Assembly (NCBI GenBank): GCA_914767715.1
Contig: OU612069.1
Location: forward strand, 15,869,387-15,933,386
Length of the DNA stretch: 64,000 nt
Direction: 5' to 3'
Source of the DNA: Membranipora membranacea
Taxonomy: Eukaryota; Bryozoa; Gymnolaemata; Cheilostomatida; Membraniporidae
Shown here: positions 1 to 14,500 of the stretch, one piece after another
How the letters are laid out: each line of letters opens with the position of its first letter
How positions within the stretch are numbered: position 1 is the first letter of the stretch
Position numbers and translations under genes: made by a program
The notes under the pieces: generated by a model
The model's input: the letters and a program-made list of their open reading frames with translations, nothing else
Database searches by the model: none
What the model was told of the DNA's origin: nothing

Positions 1-3000
1 GATATATAGGGACGTCATTGCGAACGTCAAAACAGAGTTTCAAGCGTTTCTAAGCGAGTAAGGAATTCTGCCCAATTATTGGCCAATTTCCCCAGGACCG
101 TACCTATCGATTTTTGTCAATTTCTTGCAAAACACCTCGATAGAATACGCATCGTCACAGGGAGCTAATACTTTATATGAGATATAGGGACGTCATCGCG
201 AACGTCAAAACAGAGTTTCAAACGTTTCTAAGCGAGTAAGGAATTCTGCCCAATTATTGGCCAATTTCCCCAGGACCGTACCTATCGATTTTTGTCAATT
301 TCTTGCAAAACACCTCGATAGAATACACATCGTCACAGGGAACTAATATTTTATATGAGATATAGGGACGTCATCGCGAATGTCAAAACAGAGTTTCAAG
401 TGTTTCTAAGTGAGTAAGGAATTCTGCCCAATTATTGGCCAATTTCCCCAGGACCGTACCTATCGATTTTTGTCAATTTCTTGCAAAACACCTCGATAGA
501 ATACGCATCGTCACAGGGAGCTAATATTTAATATGAGATATAGGGACGTCATTGCGAACTTCAATACAGAGTTTCATGCGTTTCTAAGCGAGTAAGGAGT
601 TCTGCCCAATTATTGGCCAATTTCCCCAGGACCGTACCTATCGATCTTTGTCATTTTTTGCAAAACACCATGATAGAATACTCATCGTCAACAGGAGCTA
701 ATATTTTATATGAGATATAGGGACGTCATCGCGAACGTCAAAACAGAGTTTCATGCGTTTCTAAGCGAGTAAGGAATTCTGCCCAATTATTGGCCAATTT
801 CCCCAGGACCGTACTTATCGATTTTTGTCAATTTCTTGCAAAACACCTCGATGGAATACGCATCGTCACAGGGAGCTAATATTTTATATAAGATATGGGG
901 AAGTCATCGCGAACGTCAAAACAGAGTTTCATGCGTTTCTAAGCGAGCAAGCAATTCATCCCAATTATTGGCCAATTTCCCCAGGACCGTACCTATCGAT
1001 TTTTGTCAATTTTTGCAAAACACCATGATCGAATACTCATCGTCAACAGGAGCTAATATTTTATATGAGATATAGGTACGTCATCGCGAACGTCAAAACA
1101 GAGTTTCATGCGTTTCTAAGCGAGTAAGGAATTCTGCCCAATTATTGGCCAATTTCCCCAGGACCGTACCTATCGATTTTTGTCAATTTCTTGCAAAACA
1201 CCTCGATAGAATACGCATCGTCACAGGGAACTAATATTTTATATGAGATATAGGGACGTCATCGCGAATGTCAAAACAGAGTTTCAAGTGTTTCTAAGTG
1301 AGTAAGGAATTCTGCCCAATTATTGGCCAATTTCCCCAGGACCGTACCTATCGTTATTTGTCAATTTCTGGCAAAACACCTCGATAGAATACGCATAGTC
1401 ACAGGGAGCTAATATTTTATATGATATATAGGGACGTCATTGCGAACGTCAAAACAGAGTTTCAAGCGTTTCTAAGCGAGTAAGGAATTCTGCCCAATTA
1501 TTGGCCAATTTCCCCAGGACCGTACCTATCGATTTTTGTCAATTTCTTGCAAAACACCTCGATAGAATACGCATCGTCACAGGGAGCTAATACTTTATAT
1601 GAGATATAGGGACGTCATCGCGAACGTCAAAACAGAGTTTCAAGCGTTTCTAAGCGAGTAAGGAATTCTGCCCAATTATTGGCCAATTTCCCCAGGACCG
1701 TACCTATCGATTTTCGTCAATTTCTGGCAAAACACCTCGATAGAATGCGCATAGTCACAGGGAGCTAATATTTTATATGATATATAGGGACGTCATTGCG
1801 AACGTCAAAACAGAGTTTCAAGCGTTTCTAAGCGAGTAAGGAATTCTGCCCAATTATTGGCCAATTTCCCAAGGACCGTACCTATCGATTTTTTTCAATT
1901 TCTTGCAAAACACCTCGATAGAATACGCATCGTCACAGGGAGCTAATACTTTATATGAGATATAGGGACGTCATCGCGAACGTCAAAACAGAGTTTCAAA
2001 CGTTTCTAAGCGAGTAAGGAATTCTGCCCAATTATTGGCCAATTTCCCCAGGACCGTACCTATCGATTTTTGTCAATTTCTTGCAAAACACCTCGATAGA
2101 ATACACATCGTCACAGGGAACTAATATTTTATATGAGATATAGGGACGTCATCGCGAATGTCAAAACAGAGTTTCAAGTGTTTCTAAGTGAGTAAGGAAT
2201 TCTGCCCAATTATTGGCCAATTTCCCCAGGACCGTACCTATCGATTTTTGTCAATTTCTTGCAAAACACCTCGATAGAATACGCATCGTCACAGGGAGCT
2301 AATATTTAATATGAGATATAGGGACGTCATTGCGAACTTCAATACAGAGTTTCATGCGTTTCTAAGCGAGTAAGGAGTTCTGCCCAATTATTGGCCAATT
2401 TCCCCAGGACCGTACCTATCGATTTTTGTCATTTTTTGCAAAACACCATGATAGAATACTCATCGTCAACAGGAGCTAATATTTTATATGAGATATAGGG
2501 ACGTCATCGCGAACGTCAAAACAGAGTTTCATGCGTTTCTAAGCGAGTAAGGAATTCTGCCCAATTATTGGCCAATTTCCCTAGGACCGTACTTATCGAT
2601 TTTTGTCAATTTCTCGCAAAACACCTCGATAGAACACGCATCGTCACAGGGAGCTAATATTTTATATAAGATATGGGGAAGTCATCGCGAACGTCAAAAC
2701 AGAGTTTCATGCGTTTCTAAGCGAGCAAGCAATTCATCCCAATTATTGGCCAATTTCCCCAGGACCGTACCTATCGATTTTTGTCAATTTTTGCAAAACA
2801 CCATGATCGAATACTCATCGTCAACAGGAGCTAATATTTTATATGAGATATAGGTACGTCATCGCGAACGTCAAAACAGAGTTTCATGCGTTTCTAAGCG
2901 AGTAAGGAATTCTGCCCAATTATTGGCCAATTTCCCCAGGACCGTACCTATCGATTTTTGTCAATTTCTTGCAAAACACCTCGATAGAATACGCATCGTC

Positions 3001-3556
3001 ACAGGGAACTAATATTTTATATGAGATATAGGGACGTCATCGCGAATGTCAAAACAGAGTTTCAAGTGTTTCTAAGTGAGTAAGGAATTCTGCCCAATTA
3101 TTGGCCAATTTCCCCAGGACCGTACCTATCGTTATTTGTCAATTTCTGGCAAAACACCTCGATAGAATACGCATAGTCACAGGGAGCTAATATTTTATAT
3201 GATATATAGGGACGTCATTGCGAACGTCAAAACAGAGTTTCAAGCGTTTCTAAGCGAGTAAGGAATTCTGCCCAATTATTGGCCAATTTCCCCAGGACCG
3301 TACCTATCGATTTTTGTCAATTTCTTGCAAAACACCTCGATAGAATACGCATCGTCACAGGGAGCTAATACTTTATATGAGATATAGGGACGTCATCGCG
3401 AACGTCAAAACAGAGTTTCAAGCGTTTCTAAGCGAGTAAGGAATTCTGCCCAATTATTGGCCAATTTCCCCAGGACCGTACCTATCGATTTTCGTCAATT
3501 TCTGGCAAAACACCTCGATAGAATGCGCATAGTCACAGGGAGCTAATATTTTATAT
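1..3556 (+). repeat. 10-mer higher-order repeat, two copies (1778 bp)
   Basis: The variant unit start gatatatagg occurs at 1, 1779 and 3557, and a second one at 1423 and 3201, all 1778 bp apart. The intervening units follow the same order of variants (aatactttatat, gaatgtc with caagtgtttctaagtgag, aatatttaatat with gaacttc, the accatgat subtype, and a unit starting agatatgggg). The copies 1-1778 and 1779-3556 differ by only scattered single bases, for example gatggaatacg near 850 versus gatagaacacg in the second copy. This fits a recent 10-unit unequal-exchange duplication. Confidence 0.88.
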
Positions 3557-4499
3557 GATATATAGGGACGTCATTGCGAACGTCAAAACAGAGTTTCAAG
3601 CGTTTCTAAGCGAGTAAGGAATTCTGCCCAATTATTGGCCAATTTCCCAAGGACCGTACCTATCGATTTTTTTCAATTTCTTGCAAAACACCTCGATAGA
3701 ATACGCATCGTCACAGGGAGCTAATACTTTATATGAGATATAGGGACGTCATCGCGAACGTCAAAACAGAGTTTCAAACGTTTCTAAGCGAGTAAGGAAT
3801 TCTGCCCAATTATTGGCCAATTTCACCAGGACCGTACCTATCGATTTTTGTCAATTTCTTGCAAAACACCTCGATAGAATACACATCGTCACAGGGAACT
3901 AATAATTTATATGAGATATAGGGACGTCATCGCGAATGTCAAAACAGAGTTTCAAGTGTTTCTAAGTGAGTAAGGAATTCTGCCCAATTATTGGCCAATT
4001 TCCCCAGGACCGTACCTATCGATTTTTGTCAATTTCTTGCAAAACACCTCGATAGAATACGCATCGTCACAGGGAGCTAATATTTAATATGAGATATAGG
4101 GACGTCATTGCGAACTTCAATACGGAGTTTCATGCGTTTCTAAGCGAGTAAGGAGTTCTGCCCAATTATTGGCCAATTTCCCCAGGACCGTACCTATCGA
4201 TTTTTGTCATTTTTTGCAAAACACCATGATAGAATACTCATCGTCAACAGGAGCTAATATTTTATATGAGATATAGGGACGTCATCGCGAACGTCAAAAC
4301 AGAGTTTCATGCGTTTCTAAGCGAGTAAGGAATTCTGCCCAATTATTGGCCAATTTCCCCAGGACCGTACCTATCGATTTTTGTCAATTTTTGCAAAACA
4401 CCATGATCGAATACTCATCGTCAACGGGAGCTAATATTTTATATGAGATATAGGGACGTCATCGCGAACGTCAAAACAGAGTTTCATGCGTTTCTAAGC
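3557..4499 (+). repeat. Partial third copy of the 10-mer HOR
   Basis: The 1778-bp period continues from 3557 to about 4355, with the same variant order as 1779-2577. It then breaks: the next 10-mer unit with tttctcgcaaaac (near 2610) and the agatatgggg unit after it are missing. The sequence joins directly to the caatttttgcaaaacaccatgatcg unit (near 4385), which in the earlier copies lies about two units further on. This is therefore an HOR copy with a two-unit deletion at its right end. Confidence 0.7.
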
Positions 4500-6770
4500 G
4501 AGTAAGGAATTCTGCCCAATTATTGGCCAATTTCCCCAGGACCGTACCTATCGATTTTTGTCATTTTTTGCAAAACACCATGATAGAATACTCATCGTCA
4601 ACAGGAGCTAATATTTTATATGAGATATAGGGACGTCATCGCGAACGTCAAAACAGAGTTTCATGCGTTTCTAAGCAAGTAAGGAAAACTGGCCAATTAT
4701 TGGCCAATTTCCCCAGGACCGTACTTATCGATTTTTGTCAATTTCTTGCAAAACACCTCGATAGAATACGCATCGTCACAGGGAGCTAATATTTTATATG
4801 AGATATAGGGACGTCATCGCGAACGTCAAAACAGAGTTTCATGCGTTTCTAAGCGAGCAAGCAATTCATCCCAATTATTGGCCAATCTCCCCAGGACCGT
4901 ACCTATCGATTTTCGTCAATTTCTGGCAAAACACCTCGATAGAATGCGCATAGTCACAGGGAGCTAATATTTTATATGATATATAGGGACGTCATTGCGA
5001 ACGTCAAAACAGAGTTTCAAGCGTTTCTAAGCGAGTAAGGAATTCTGCCCAATTATTGGCCAATTTCCCCAGGACCGTACCTATCGATTTTTGTCAATTT
5101 CTTGCAAAACACCTCGATAGAATACGCATCGTCACAGGGAGCTAATACTTTATATGAGATATAGGGACGTCATCGCGAACGTCAAAACAGAGTTTCATGC
5201 GTTTCTAAGCGAGTAAGGAATTCTGCCCAATTATTGGCCAATTTCCCCAGGACCGTACCTATCGATTTTTGTCAATTTCTTGCAAAACACCTCGATAGAA
5301 TACACATCGTCACAGGGAACTAATATTTTATATGAGATATAGGGACGTCATCGCGAATGTCAAAACAGAGTTTCAAGTGTTTCTAAGTGAGTAAGGAATT
5401 CTGCCCAATTATTGGCCAATTTCCCCAGGACCGTACCTATCGATTTTTGTCAATATCTTGCAAAACACCTCGATAGAATACGCATCGTCACAGGGAGCTA
5501 ATATTTAATATGAGATATAGGGACGTCATTGCGAACTTCAAAACAGAGTTTCATGCGTTTCTAAGCGAGTAAGGAATTCTGCCCAATTATTGGCCAATTT
5601 CCCCAGGACCGTACCGATCGATTTTTGTCATTTTTTGCAAAACACCATGATAGAATACTCATCGTCAACAGGAGCTAATATTTTATATGAGATATAGGGA
5701 CGTCATCGCGAACGTCAAAACAGAGTTTCATGCGTTTCTAAGCGAGTAAGGAATTCTGCCCAATTATTGGCCAATTTCCCCAGGACCGTACTTATCGATT
5801 TTTGTCAATTTCTTGCAAAACTCCTCGATAGAATACGCATCGTCACAGGGAGCTAATATTTTATATAAGATATGGGGAAGTCATCGCGAATGTCAAAACA
5901 GAGTTTCATGCGTTTCTAAGAGAGCAAGCAATTCATCCCAATTATTGGCCAATCTCCCCAGGACCGTACCTATCGATTTTCGTCAATTTCTGGCAAAACA
6001 CCTCGATAGAATGCGCATAGTCACAGGGAACTAATATTTTATATGAGATATAGGGACGTCATTGCGAACGTCAAAACAGAGTTTCAAGCGTTTCTAAGCG
6101 AGTAAGGAATTCTGCCCAATTATTGGCCAATTTCCCCAGGACCGTACCTATCGATTTTTGTCAATTTTTGCAAAACACCATGATCGAATACTCATCGTCA
6201 ACGGGAGCTAATATTTTATATGAGATATAGGGACGTCATCGCGAACGTCAAAACAGAGTTTCATGCGTTTCTAAGCGAGTAAGGAATTCTGCCCAATTAT
6301 TGGCCAATTTCCCCAGGACCGTACCTATCGATTTTTGTCAATTTCTTGCAAAACACCTCGATAGACTACGCATCGTCACAGTGAACTAATATTTTATATG
6401 AGATATAGGGACGTCATCGCGAATGTCAAAACAGAGTTTCAAGTGTTTCTAAGTGAGTAAGGAATTCTGCCCAATTATTGGCCAATTTCCCCAGGACCGT
6501 ACCTATCGTTATTTGTCAATTTCTGGCAAAACACCTCGATAGAATACGCATCGTCACAGGGAGCTAATATTTTATATGAGATATAGGGACGTCATTGCGA
6601 ACGTCAAAACAGAGTTTCAAGCGTGTCTAAGTGAGTAAGGAATTCTGCCCAATTATTGGCCAATTTCCCCAGGACCGTACCTATCAATTTTCGTCAATTT
6701 CTGGCAAAACACCTCGATAGAATACGCATCGTCACAGGGAGCTAATATTTTATATGAGATATAGGGACGT
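4500..6770 (+). repeat. Recurrent block X, copy 1
   Basis: This run has the same ordered variants as about 16241-18511 (offset 11741) and about 22623-24893 (offset 18123). Shared rare markers include aagcaagtaaggaaaactgg (4673, 16414, 22796) and aaactcctcgatag (about 5817, 17558, 23940). Another, caatatcttgc, is shared only by copies 1 and 2 (about 5452 and 17193). Offsets stay constant across the run, so these are copies of one multi-unit segment rather than chance similarity between units. Confidence 0.78.
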
Positions 6771-9424
6771 CATCGCGAACGTCAAAACAGAGTTTCATGC
6801 GTTTCTAAGCGAGTAAGGAATTCTGCCCAATTATTGGCCAATTTCCCCAGGACCGTACCTATCGATTTTTGTCATTTTTTGAAAAACACCATGATAGAAT
6901 ACTCATCGTCAACAGGAGCTAATATTTTATATGAGATATAGGGACGTCATCGCGAACGTCAAAACAGAGTTTCATGCGTTTCTAAGCGAGTAAGGAAAAC
7001 TGGCCAATTATTGGCCAATTTCCCCAGGACCGTACTTATCGATTTTTGTCAATTTCTTGCAAAACACCTCGATAGAATACGCATCGTCACAGTGAGCTAA
7101 TATTTTATATGAGATATAGGGACGTCATCGCGAACGTCAAAACAGAGTTTCATGCGTTTCTAAGCGAGCAAGCAATTCATCCCAATTATTGGCCAATCTC
7201 CCCAGGACCGTACCTATCGATTTTCGTCAATTTCTTGCAAAACACCTCGATAGAATACGCATCGTCACAGGGAACTAATATTTTATATGAGATATAGGGA
7301 CGTCATCGCGAATGTCAAAACAGAGTTTCAAGTGTTTCTAAGTGAGTAAGGAATTCTGCCCAATTATTGGCCAATTTCCCCAGGACCGTGTACCTATCGT
7401 TATTTGTCAATTTCTGGCAAAACACCTCGATAGAATACGCATCGTCACAGGGAGCTAATATTTTATATGAGATATAGGGACGTCATTGCGAACTTCAAAA
7501 CAGAGTTTCATGCGTTTCTAAGCGAGTAAGGAATTCTGCCCAATTATTGGCCAATTTCCCCAGGACCGTACCGATCGATTTTTGTCATTTTTTGCAAAAC
7601 ACCATGATAGAATACTCATCGTCAACAGGAGCTAATATTTTATATGAGATATAGGGACGTCATCGCGAACGTCAAAACAGAGTTTCATGCGTTTCTAAGC
7701 GAGTAAGGAATTCTGCCCAATTATTGGCCAATTTCCCCAGGACCGTACTTATCGATTTTTGTCAATTTCTTGCAAAACTCCTCGATAGAATACGCATCGT
7801 CACAGGGAGCTAATATTTTATATAAGATATGGGGAAGTCATCGCGAATGTCAAAACAGAGTTTCATGCGTTTCTAAGCGAGCAAGCAATTCATCCCAATT
7901 ATTGGCCAATCTCCCCAGGACCGTACCTATCGATTTTCGTCAATTTCTGGCAAAACACCTCGATAGAATGCGCATAGTCACAGGGAACTAATACTTTATA
8001 TGAGATTTAGGGACGTCATTGCGAACGTCAAAACAGAGTTTCAAGTGTTTCTAAGTGAGTAAGGAATTCTACCCAATTATTGGCCAATTTCCCAAGGACC
8101 GTACCTATCCATTTTTGTCAATTTTTGCAAAACACCATGATCGAATACTCATCGTCAACGGGAGCTAATATTTTATATGAGATATAGGGACGTCATCGCG
8201 AACGTCAAAACAGAGTTTCATGCGTTTCTAAGCGAGTAAGGAATTCTGCCCAATTATTGGCCAATTTCCCCAGGACCGTACCTATCGATTTTTGTCAATT
8301 TCTTGCAAAACACCTCGATAGACTACGCATCGTCACAGTGAACTAATATTTTATATGAGATATAGGGACGTCATCGCGAATGTCAAAACAGAGTTTCAAG
8401 TGTTTCTAAGTGAGTAAGGAATTCTGCCCAATTATTGGCCAATTTCCCCAGGACCGTACCTATGGTTTTTTGTCAATTTCTGGCAAAACACCTCGATAGA
8501 ATACGCATCGTCACAGGGAGCTAATATTTTATATGAGATATAGGGACGTCATTGCGAACGTCAAAACAGAGTTTCAAGCGTGTCTAAGTGAGTAAGGAAT
8601 TCTGCCCAATTATTGGCCAATTTCCCCAGGACCGTACCTATCAATTTTCGTCAATTTCTGGCAAAACACCTCGATAGAATACGCATCGTCACAGGGAGCT
8701 AATATTTTATATGAGATATAGGGACGTCATCGCGAACGTCAAAACAGAGTTTCATGCGTTTCTAAGCGAGTAAGGAATTCTGCCCAATTATTGGCCAATT
8801 TCCCCAGGACCGTACCTATCGATTTTTGTCATTTTTTGAAAAACACCATGATAGAATACTCATCGTCAACAGGAGCTAATATTTTATATGAGATATAGGG
8901 ACGTCATCGCGAACGTCAAAACAGAGTTTCATGCGTTTCTAAGCGAGTAAGGAAAACTGGCCAATTATTGGCCAATTTCCCCAGGACCGTACTTATCGAT
9001 TTTTGTCAATTTCTTGCAAAACACCTCGATAGAATACGCATCGTCACAGTGAGCTAATATTTTATATGAGATATAGGGACGTCATCGCGAACGTCAAAAC
9101 AGAGTTTCATGCGTTTCTAAGCGAGCAAGCAATTCATCCCAATTATTGGCCAATCTCCCCAGGACCGTACCTATCGATTTTCGTCAATTTCTTGCAAAAC
9201 ACCTCGATAGAATACGCATCGTCACAGGGAGCTAATATTTTATATGAGATATAGGGACGTCATCGCGAATGTCAAAACAGAGTTTCAAGTGTTTCTAAGT
9301 GAGTAAGGAATTCTGCCCAATTATTGGCCAATTTCCCCAGGACCGTGTACCTATCGTTATTTGTCAATTTCTGGCAAAACACCTCGATAGAATACGCATC
9401 GTCACAGGGAGCTAATATTTTATA
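5510..9424 (+). repeat. 11-mer HOR, two copies (1957 bp)
   Basis: Copy 1 is about 5510-7466 and copy 2 about 7467-9424. Paired landmarks at exactly 1957 bp are the tataagatatggggaagtca unit (around 5860 and 7817), the subtype with gaaaaacaccatgat (around 6882 and 8839), the gtgtac insertion (7388 and 9345), and the stop-loss unit with gcgagcaagc (7109 and 9066 starts). The copies diverge to the left of about 5510 (aatatttaatat versus aatattttatat) and to the right of about 9435 (gaacttc versus gaacgtc). The corresponding block at 16.2-19.2 kb has only one copy of this 11-mer before joining the next segment. Confidence 0.85.
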
Positions 9425-10860
9425 TGAGATATAGGGACGTCATTGCGAACGTCAAAACAGAGTTTCAAGCGTTTCTGAGTGAGTAAGGAATTCTGCCCAA
9501 TTATTGGCCAATTTCTCCAGGACCGTACCTATCAATTTTCGTCAATTTCTGGCAAAACACCTCGATAGAATACGCATCGTCACAGGGAGCTAATATTTTA
9601 TATGAGATATAGGGACGTCATCGCGAACGTCAAAACAGAGTTTCATGCGTTTCTAAGCGAGTAAGGAATTCTGCCCAATTATTGGCCAATTTCCCCAGGA
9701 CCGTACTTATCGATTTTTGTCAATTTCTTGCAAAACACCTCGATAGAATACGCATCGTCACAGGGAGCTAATATTTTATATGAGATATAGGGACGTCATC
9801 GCGAACGTCAAAACAGAGTTTCATGCGTTTCTAAGCGAGCAAGCAATTCATCCCAATTATTGGCCAATTTCCCCAGGACCGTACCTATCGATTTTCGTCA
9901 ATTTCTGGCAAAACACCTCGATAGAATGCGCATAGTCACAGGGAGCTAATATTTTATATGATATATAGGGACGTCATTGCGAACGTCAAAACAGGGTTTA
10001 AAGCGTTTCTAAGCGAGTAAGGAATTCTGCCCAATTATTGGCCAATTTCCCCAGGACCGTACCTATCGATTTTTGTCAATTTCTTGCAAAACACCTCGAT
10101 AGAATACGCATCGTCACAGGGAGCTAATACTTTATATGAGATATAGGGACGTCATTGCGAACGTCAAAACAGAGTTTCAAGCGTTTCTAAGCGAGTAAGG
10201 AATTCTGCCCAATTATTGGCCAATTTCCCCAGGACCGTACCTATCGATTTTTGTCAATTCCTTGCAAAACACCTCGATAGAATACGCATCGTCACAGGGA
10301 GCTAATATTGTATATGAGATATAGGGACGTCATCGCGAACGTCAAAACAGAGTTTCATGCGTTTCTAAGCGAGTAAGGAATTCTGCCCAATTATTGGCCA
10401 ATTTCCCCAGGACCGTACCTATCGATTTTTGTCAATTTCTTGCAAAACGCCTCGATAGAATACGCATCGTCACAGGGAACTAATATTATATATGAGATAT
10501 AGGGACGTCATCGCGAATGTCAAAACAGAGTTTCAAGTGTTTCTAAGTGAGTAAGGAATTCTGCCCAATTATTGGCCAATTTCCCCAGGACCGTACTTAT
10601 CGTTATTTGTCAATTTCTGGCAAAACACCTCGATAGAATACGCATCATCACAGGGAGCTAATATTTTATATGAGATATAGGGACGTCATTGCGAACGTCA
10701 AAACAGAGTTTCAATATTTTTAAGCGAGTAAGGAATTCTGCCCAATTATTGGCCAATTTCGCCAGGACCGAACTTATCCATTTTCGTCAATTCCTTGCAA
10801 AAACCTCGATAGACTACGCATCGTCACAGGGAGCTAATATTTTATATGAGATATAGGGAC
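8740..10860 (+). repeat. Recurrent block A (pairs with 13.19-15.31 kb)
   Basis: At a constant offset of 4449 bp this run matches about 13189-15309. Landmarks are the gatatatagg unit with agggtttaaagcg (9960 and 14409) and the degenerate unit with caatatttttaag (10713 and 15162). The run from 7467 to 10860 also matches 17251-20645 at offset 9784. The match with the 15.3-kb region ends near 10860, where the sequence switches to units identical in order to those from about 6060 (offset 4802), which marks a recombination join. Confidence 0.72.
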
Positions 10861-11559
10861 GTCATCGCGAACGTCAAAACAGAGTTTCAAGCGTTTCTAA
10901 GCGAGTAAGGAATTCTGCCCAATTATTGGCCAATTTCCCCAGGACCGTACCTATCGATTTTTGTCAATTTTTGCAAAACACCATGATCGAATACTCATCG
11001 TCAACGGGAGCTAATATTTTATATGAGATATAGGGACGTCATCGCGAACGTCAAAACAGAGTTTCATGCGTTTCTAAGCGAGTAAGGAATTCTGCCCAAT
11101 TATTGGCCAATTTCCCCAGGACCGTACCTATCGATTTTTGTCAATTTCTTGCAAAACACCTCGATAGACTACGCATCGTCACAGTGAACTAATATTTTAT
11201 ATGAGATATAGGGACGTCATCGCGAATGTCAAAACAGAGTTTCAAGTGTTTCTAAGTGAGTAAGGAATTCTGCCCAATTATTGGCCAATTTCCCCAGGAC
11301 CGTACCTATCGTTATTTGTCAATTTCTGGCAAAACACCTCGATAGAATACGCATCGTCACAGGGAGCTAATATTTTATATGAGATATAGGGACGTCATTG
11401 CGAACGTCAAAACAGAGTTTCAAGCGTGTCTAAGTGAGTAAGGAATTCTGCCCAATTATTGGCCAATTTCCCCAGGACCGTACCTATCAATTTTCGTCAA
11501 TTTCTGGCAAAACACCTCGATAGAATACGCATCGTCACAGGGAGCTAATATTTTATATG
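10860..11559 (+). repeat. Copy of the 6.06-6.76 kb unit series
   Basis: The units follow the order seen from about 6060: accatgatcgaatactcatc with caacgggag (6178 and 10980), cagtgaactaat, gaatgtc with caagtgtttctaagtgag, cctatcgttatttg and caagcgtgtctaagtgag. The offset is a constant 4802 bp. This series reappears near 17.9, 24.3, 26.9 and 30.8 kb, making it one of the most widely reused strings in the left domain. Confidence 0.7.
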
Positions 11560-14500
11560 AGATATAGGGACGTCATCGCGAACGTCAAAACAGAGTTTCA
11601 TGCGTTTCTAAGCGAGTAAGGAATTCTGCCCAATTATTGGCCAATTTCCCCAGGACCGTACCTATCGATTTTTGTCATTTTTTGAAAAACACCATGATAG
11701 AATACTCATCGTCAACAGGAGCTAATATTTTATATGAGATATAGGGACGTCATCGCGAACGTCAAAACAGAGTTTCATGCGTTTCTAAGCGAGTAAGGAA
11801 AACTGGCCAATTATTGGCCAATTTCCCCAGGACCGTACTTATCGATTTTTGTCAATTTCTTGCAAAACACCTCGATAGAATACGCATCGTCACAGTGAGC
11901 TAATATTTTATATGAGATATAGGGACGTCATCGCGAACGTCAAAACAGAGTTTCAAGCGTTTCTAAGCGAGCAAGCAATTCATCCCAATTATTGGCCAAT
12001 TTCCCCAGGACCGTACCTATCGATTTTCGTCAATTTCTTGCAAAACACCTCGATAGAATACGCATCGTCACAGGGAACTAATATTTTATATGAGATATAG
12101 GGACGTCATCGCGAATGTCAAAACAGAGTTTCAAGTGTTTCTAAGTGAGTAAGGAATTCTGCCCAATTATTGGCCAATTTCCCCAGGACCGTGTACCTAT
12201 CGTTATTTGTCAATTTCTGGCAAAACACCTCGATAGAATACGCATCGTCACAGGGAGCTAATATTTTATATGAGATATAGGGACGTCATTGCGAACGTCA
12301 AAACAGAGTTTCAAGCGTGTCTAAGTGAGTAAGGAATTCTGCCCAATTATTGGCCAATTTTTCCAGGACCGTACCTATCAATTTTCGTCAATTTCTGGCA
12401 AAACACCTCGATAGAATACGCATCGTCACAGGGAGCTAATATTTTATATGAGATATAGGGACGTCATCGCGAACGTCAAAACAGAGTTTCATGCGTTTCT
12501 AAGCGAGTAAGGAATTCTGCCCAATTATTGGCCAAATTCCCCAGGACCGTACTTATCGATTTTTGTCAATTTCTTGCAAAACACCTCGATAGAATACGCA
12601 TCGTCACAGGGAGCTAATATTTTATATGAGATATAGGGACGTCATCGCGAACGTCAAAACAGAGTTTCATGCGTTTCTAAGCGAGCAAGCAATTCATCCC
12701 AATTATTGGCCAATCTCCCCAGGACCGTACCTATCGATTTTCGTCAATTTCTGGCAAAACACCTCGATAGAATGCGCATAGTCACAGGGAGCTAATATTT
12801 TATATGATATATAGGGACGTCATTGCGAACGTCAAAACAGGGTTTAAAGCGTTTCTAAGCGGGTAAGGAATTCTGCCCAATTATTGGCCAATTTCCCCAG
12901 GACCGTACCTATCGATTTTTGTCAATTTCTTGCAAAACACCTCGATAGAATACGCATCGTCACAGGGAGCTAATACTTTATATGAGATATAGGGACGTCA
13001 TTGCGAACGTCAAAACAGAGTTTAAAGCGTTTCTAAGCGAGTAAGGAATTCTGCCCAATTATTGGCCAATTTCCCCAGGACCGTACCTATCGATTTTTGT
13101 CAATTCCTTGCAAAACACCTCGATAGAATACGCATCGTCACAGGGAGCTAATCTTGTATATGAGATATAGGGACGTCATCGCGAACGTCAAAACAGAGTT
13201 TCATGCGTTTCTAAGCGAGTAAGGAATTCTGCCCAATTATTGGCCAATTTCCCCAGGACCGTACCTATCGATTTTTGTCATTTTTTGAAAAACACCATGA
13301 TAGAATACTCATCGTCAACAGGAGCTAATATTTTATATGAGATATAGGGACGTCATCGCGAACGTCAAAACAGAGTTTCATGCGTTTCTAAGCGAGTAAG
13401 GAAAACTGGCCAATTATTGGCCAATTTCCCCAGGACCGTACTTATCGATTTTTGTCAATTTCTTGCAAAACACCTCGATAGAATACGCATCGTCACAGTG
13501 AGCTAATATTTTATATGAGATATAGGGACGTCATCGCGAACGTCAAAACAGAGTTTCATGCGTTTCTAAGCGAGCAAGCAATTCATCCCAATTATTGGCC
13601 AATCTCCCCAGGACCGTACCTATCGATTTTCGTCAATTTCTTGCAAAACACCTCGATAGAATACGCATCGTCACAGGGAACTAATATTTTATATGAGATA
13701 TAGGGACGTCATCGCGAATGTCAAAACAGAGTTTCAAGTGTTTCTAAGTGAGTAAGGAATTCTGCCCAATTATTGGCCAATTTCCCCAGGACCGTGTACC
13801 TATCGTTATTTGTCAATTTCTGGCAAAACACCTCGATAGAATACGCATCGTCACAGGGAGCTAATATTTTATATGAGATATAGGGACGTCATTGCGAACG
13901 TCAAAACAGAGTTTCAAGCGTGTCTAAGTGAGTAAGGAATTCTGCCCAATTATTGGCCAATTTTTCCAGGACCGTACCTATCAATTTTCGTCAATTTCTG
14001 GCAAAACACCTCGATAGAATACGCATCGTCACAGGGAGCTAATATTTTATATGAGATATAGGGACGTCATCGCGAACGTCAAAACAGAGTTTCATGCGTT
14101 TCTAAGCGAGTAAGGAATTCTGCCCAATTATTGGCCAATTTCCCCAGGACCGTACTTATCGATTTTTGTCAATTTCTTGCAGAACACCTCGATAGAATAC
14201 GCATCGTCACAGGGAGCTAATATTTTATATGAGATATAGGGACGTCATCGCGAACGTCAAAACAGAGTTTCATGCGTTTCTAAGCGAGCAAGCAATTCAT
14301 CCCAATTATTGGCCAATCTCCCCAGGACCGTACCTATCGATTTTCGTCAATTTCTGGCAAAACACCTCGATAGAATGCGCATAGTCACAGGGAGCTAATA
14401 TTTTATATGATATATAGGGACGTCATTGCGAACGTCAAAACAGGGTTTAAAGCGTTTCTAAGCGAGTAAGGAATTCTGCCCAATTATTGGCCAATTTCCC

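Noticed and set aside
825-1075. Overlapping short open frames (67 and 79 codons) that could be small genes
   Set aside because: They are satellite sequence in shifted frames. Equivalent peptides recur wherever the same unit variants occur, and the frame changes at each 178-bp unit.
7109-7297. Recurrent 62-codon frame starting at atgagatatagg
   Set aside because: It opens when the unit stop TAA at positions 59-61 becomes CAA (gcgagcaagc) and runs into the next unit. No plausible product or codon pattern.
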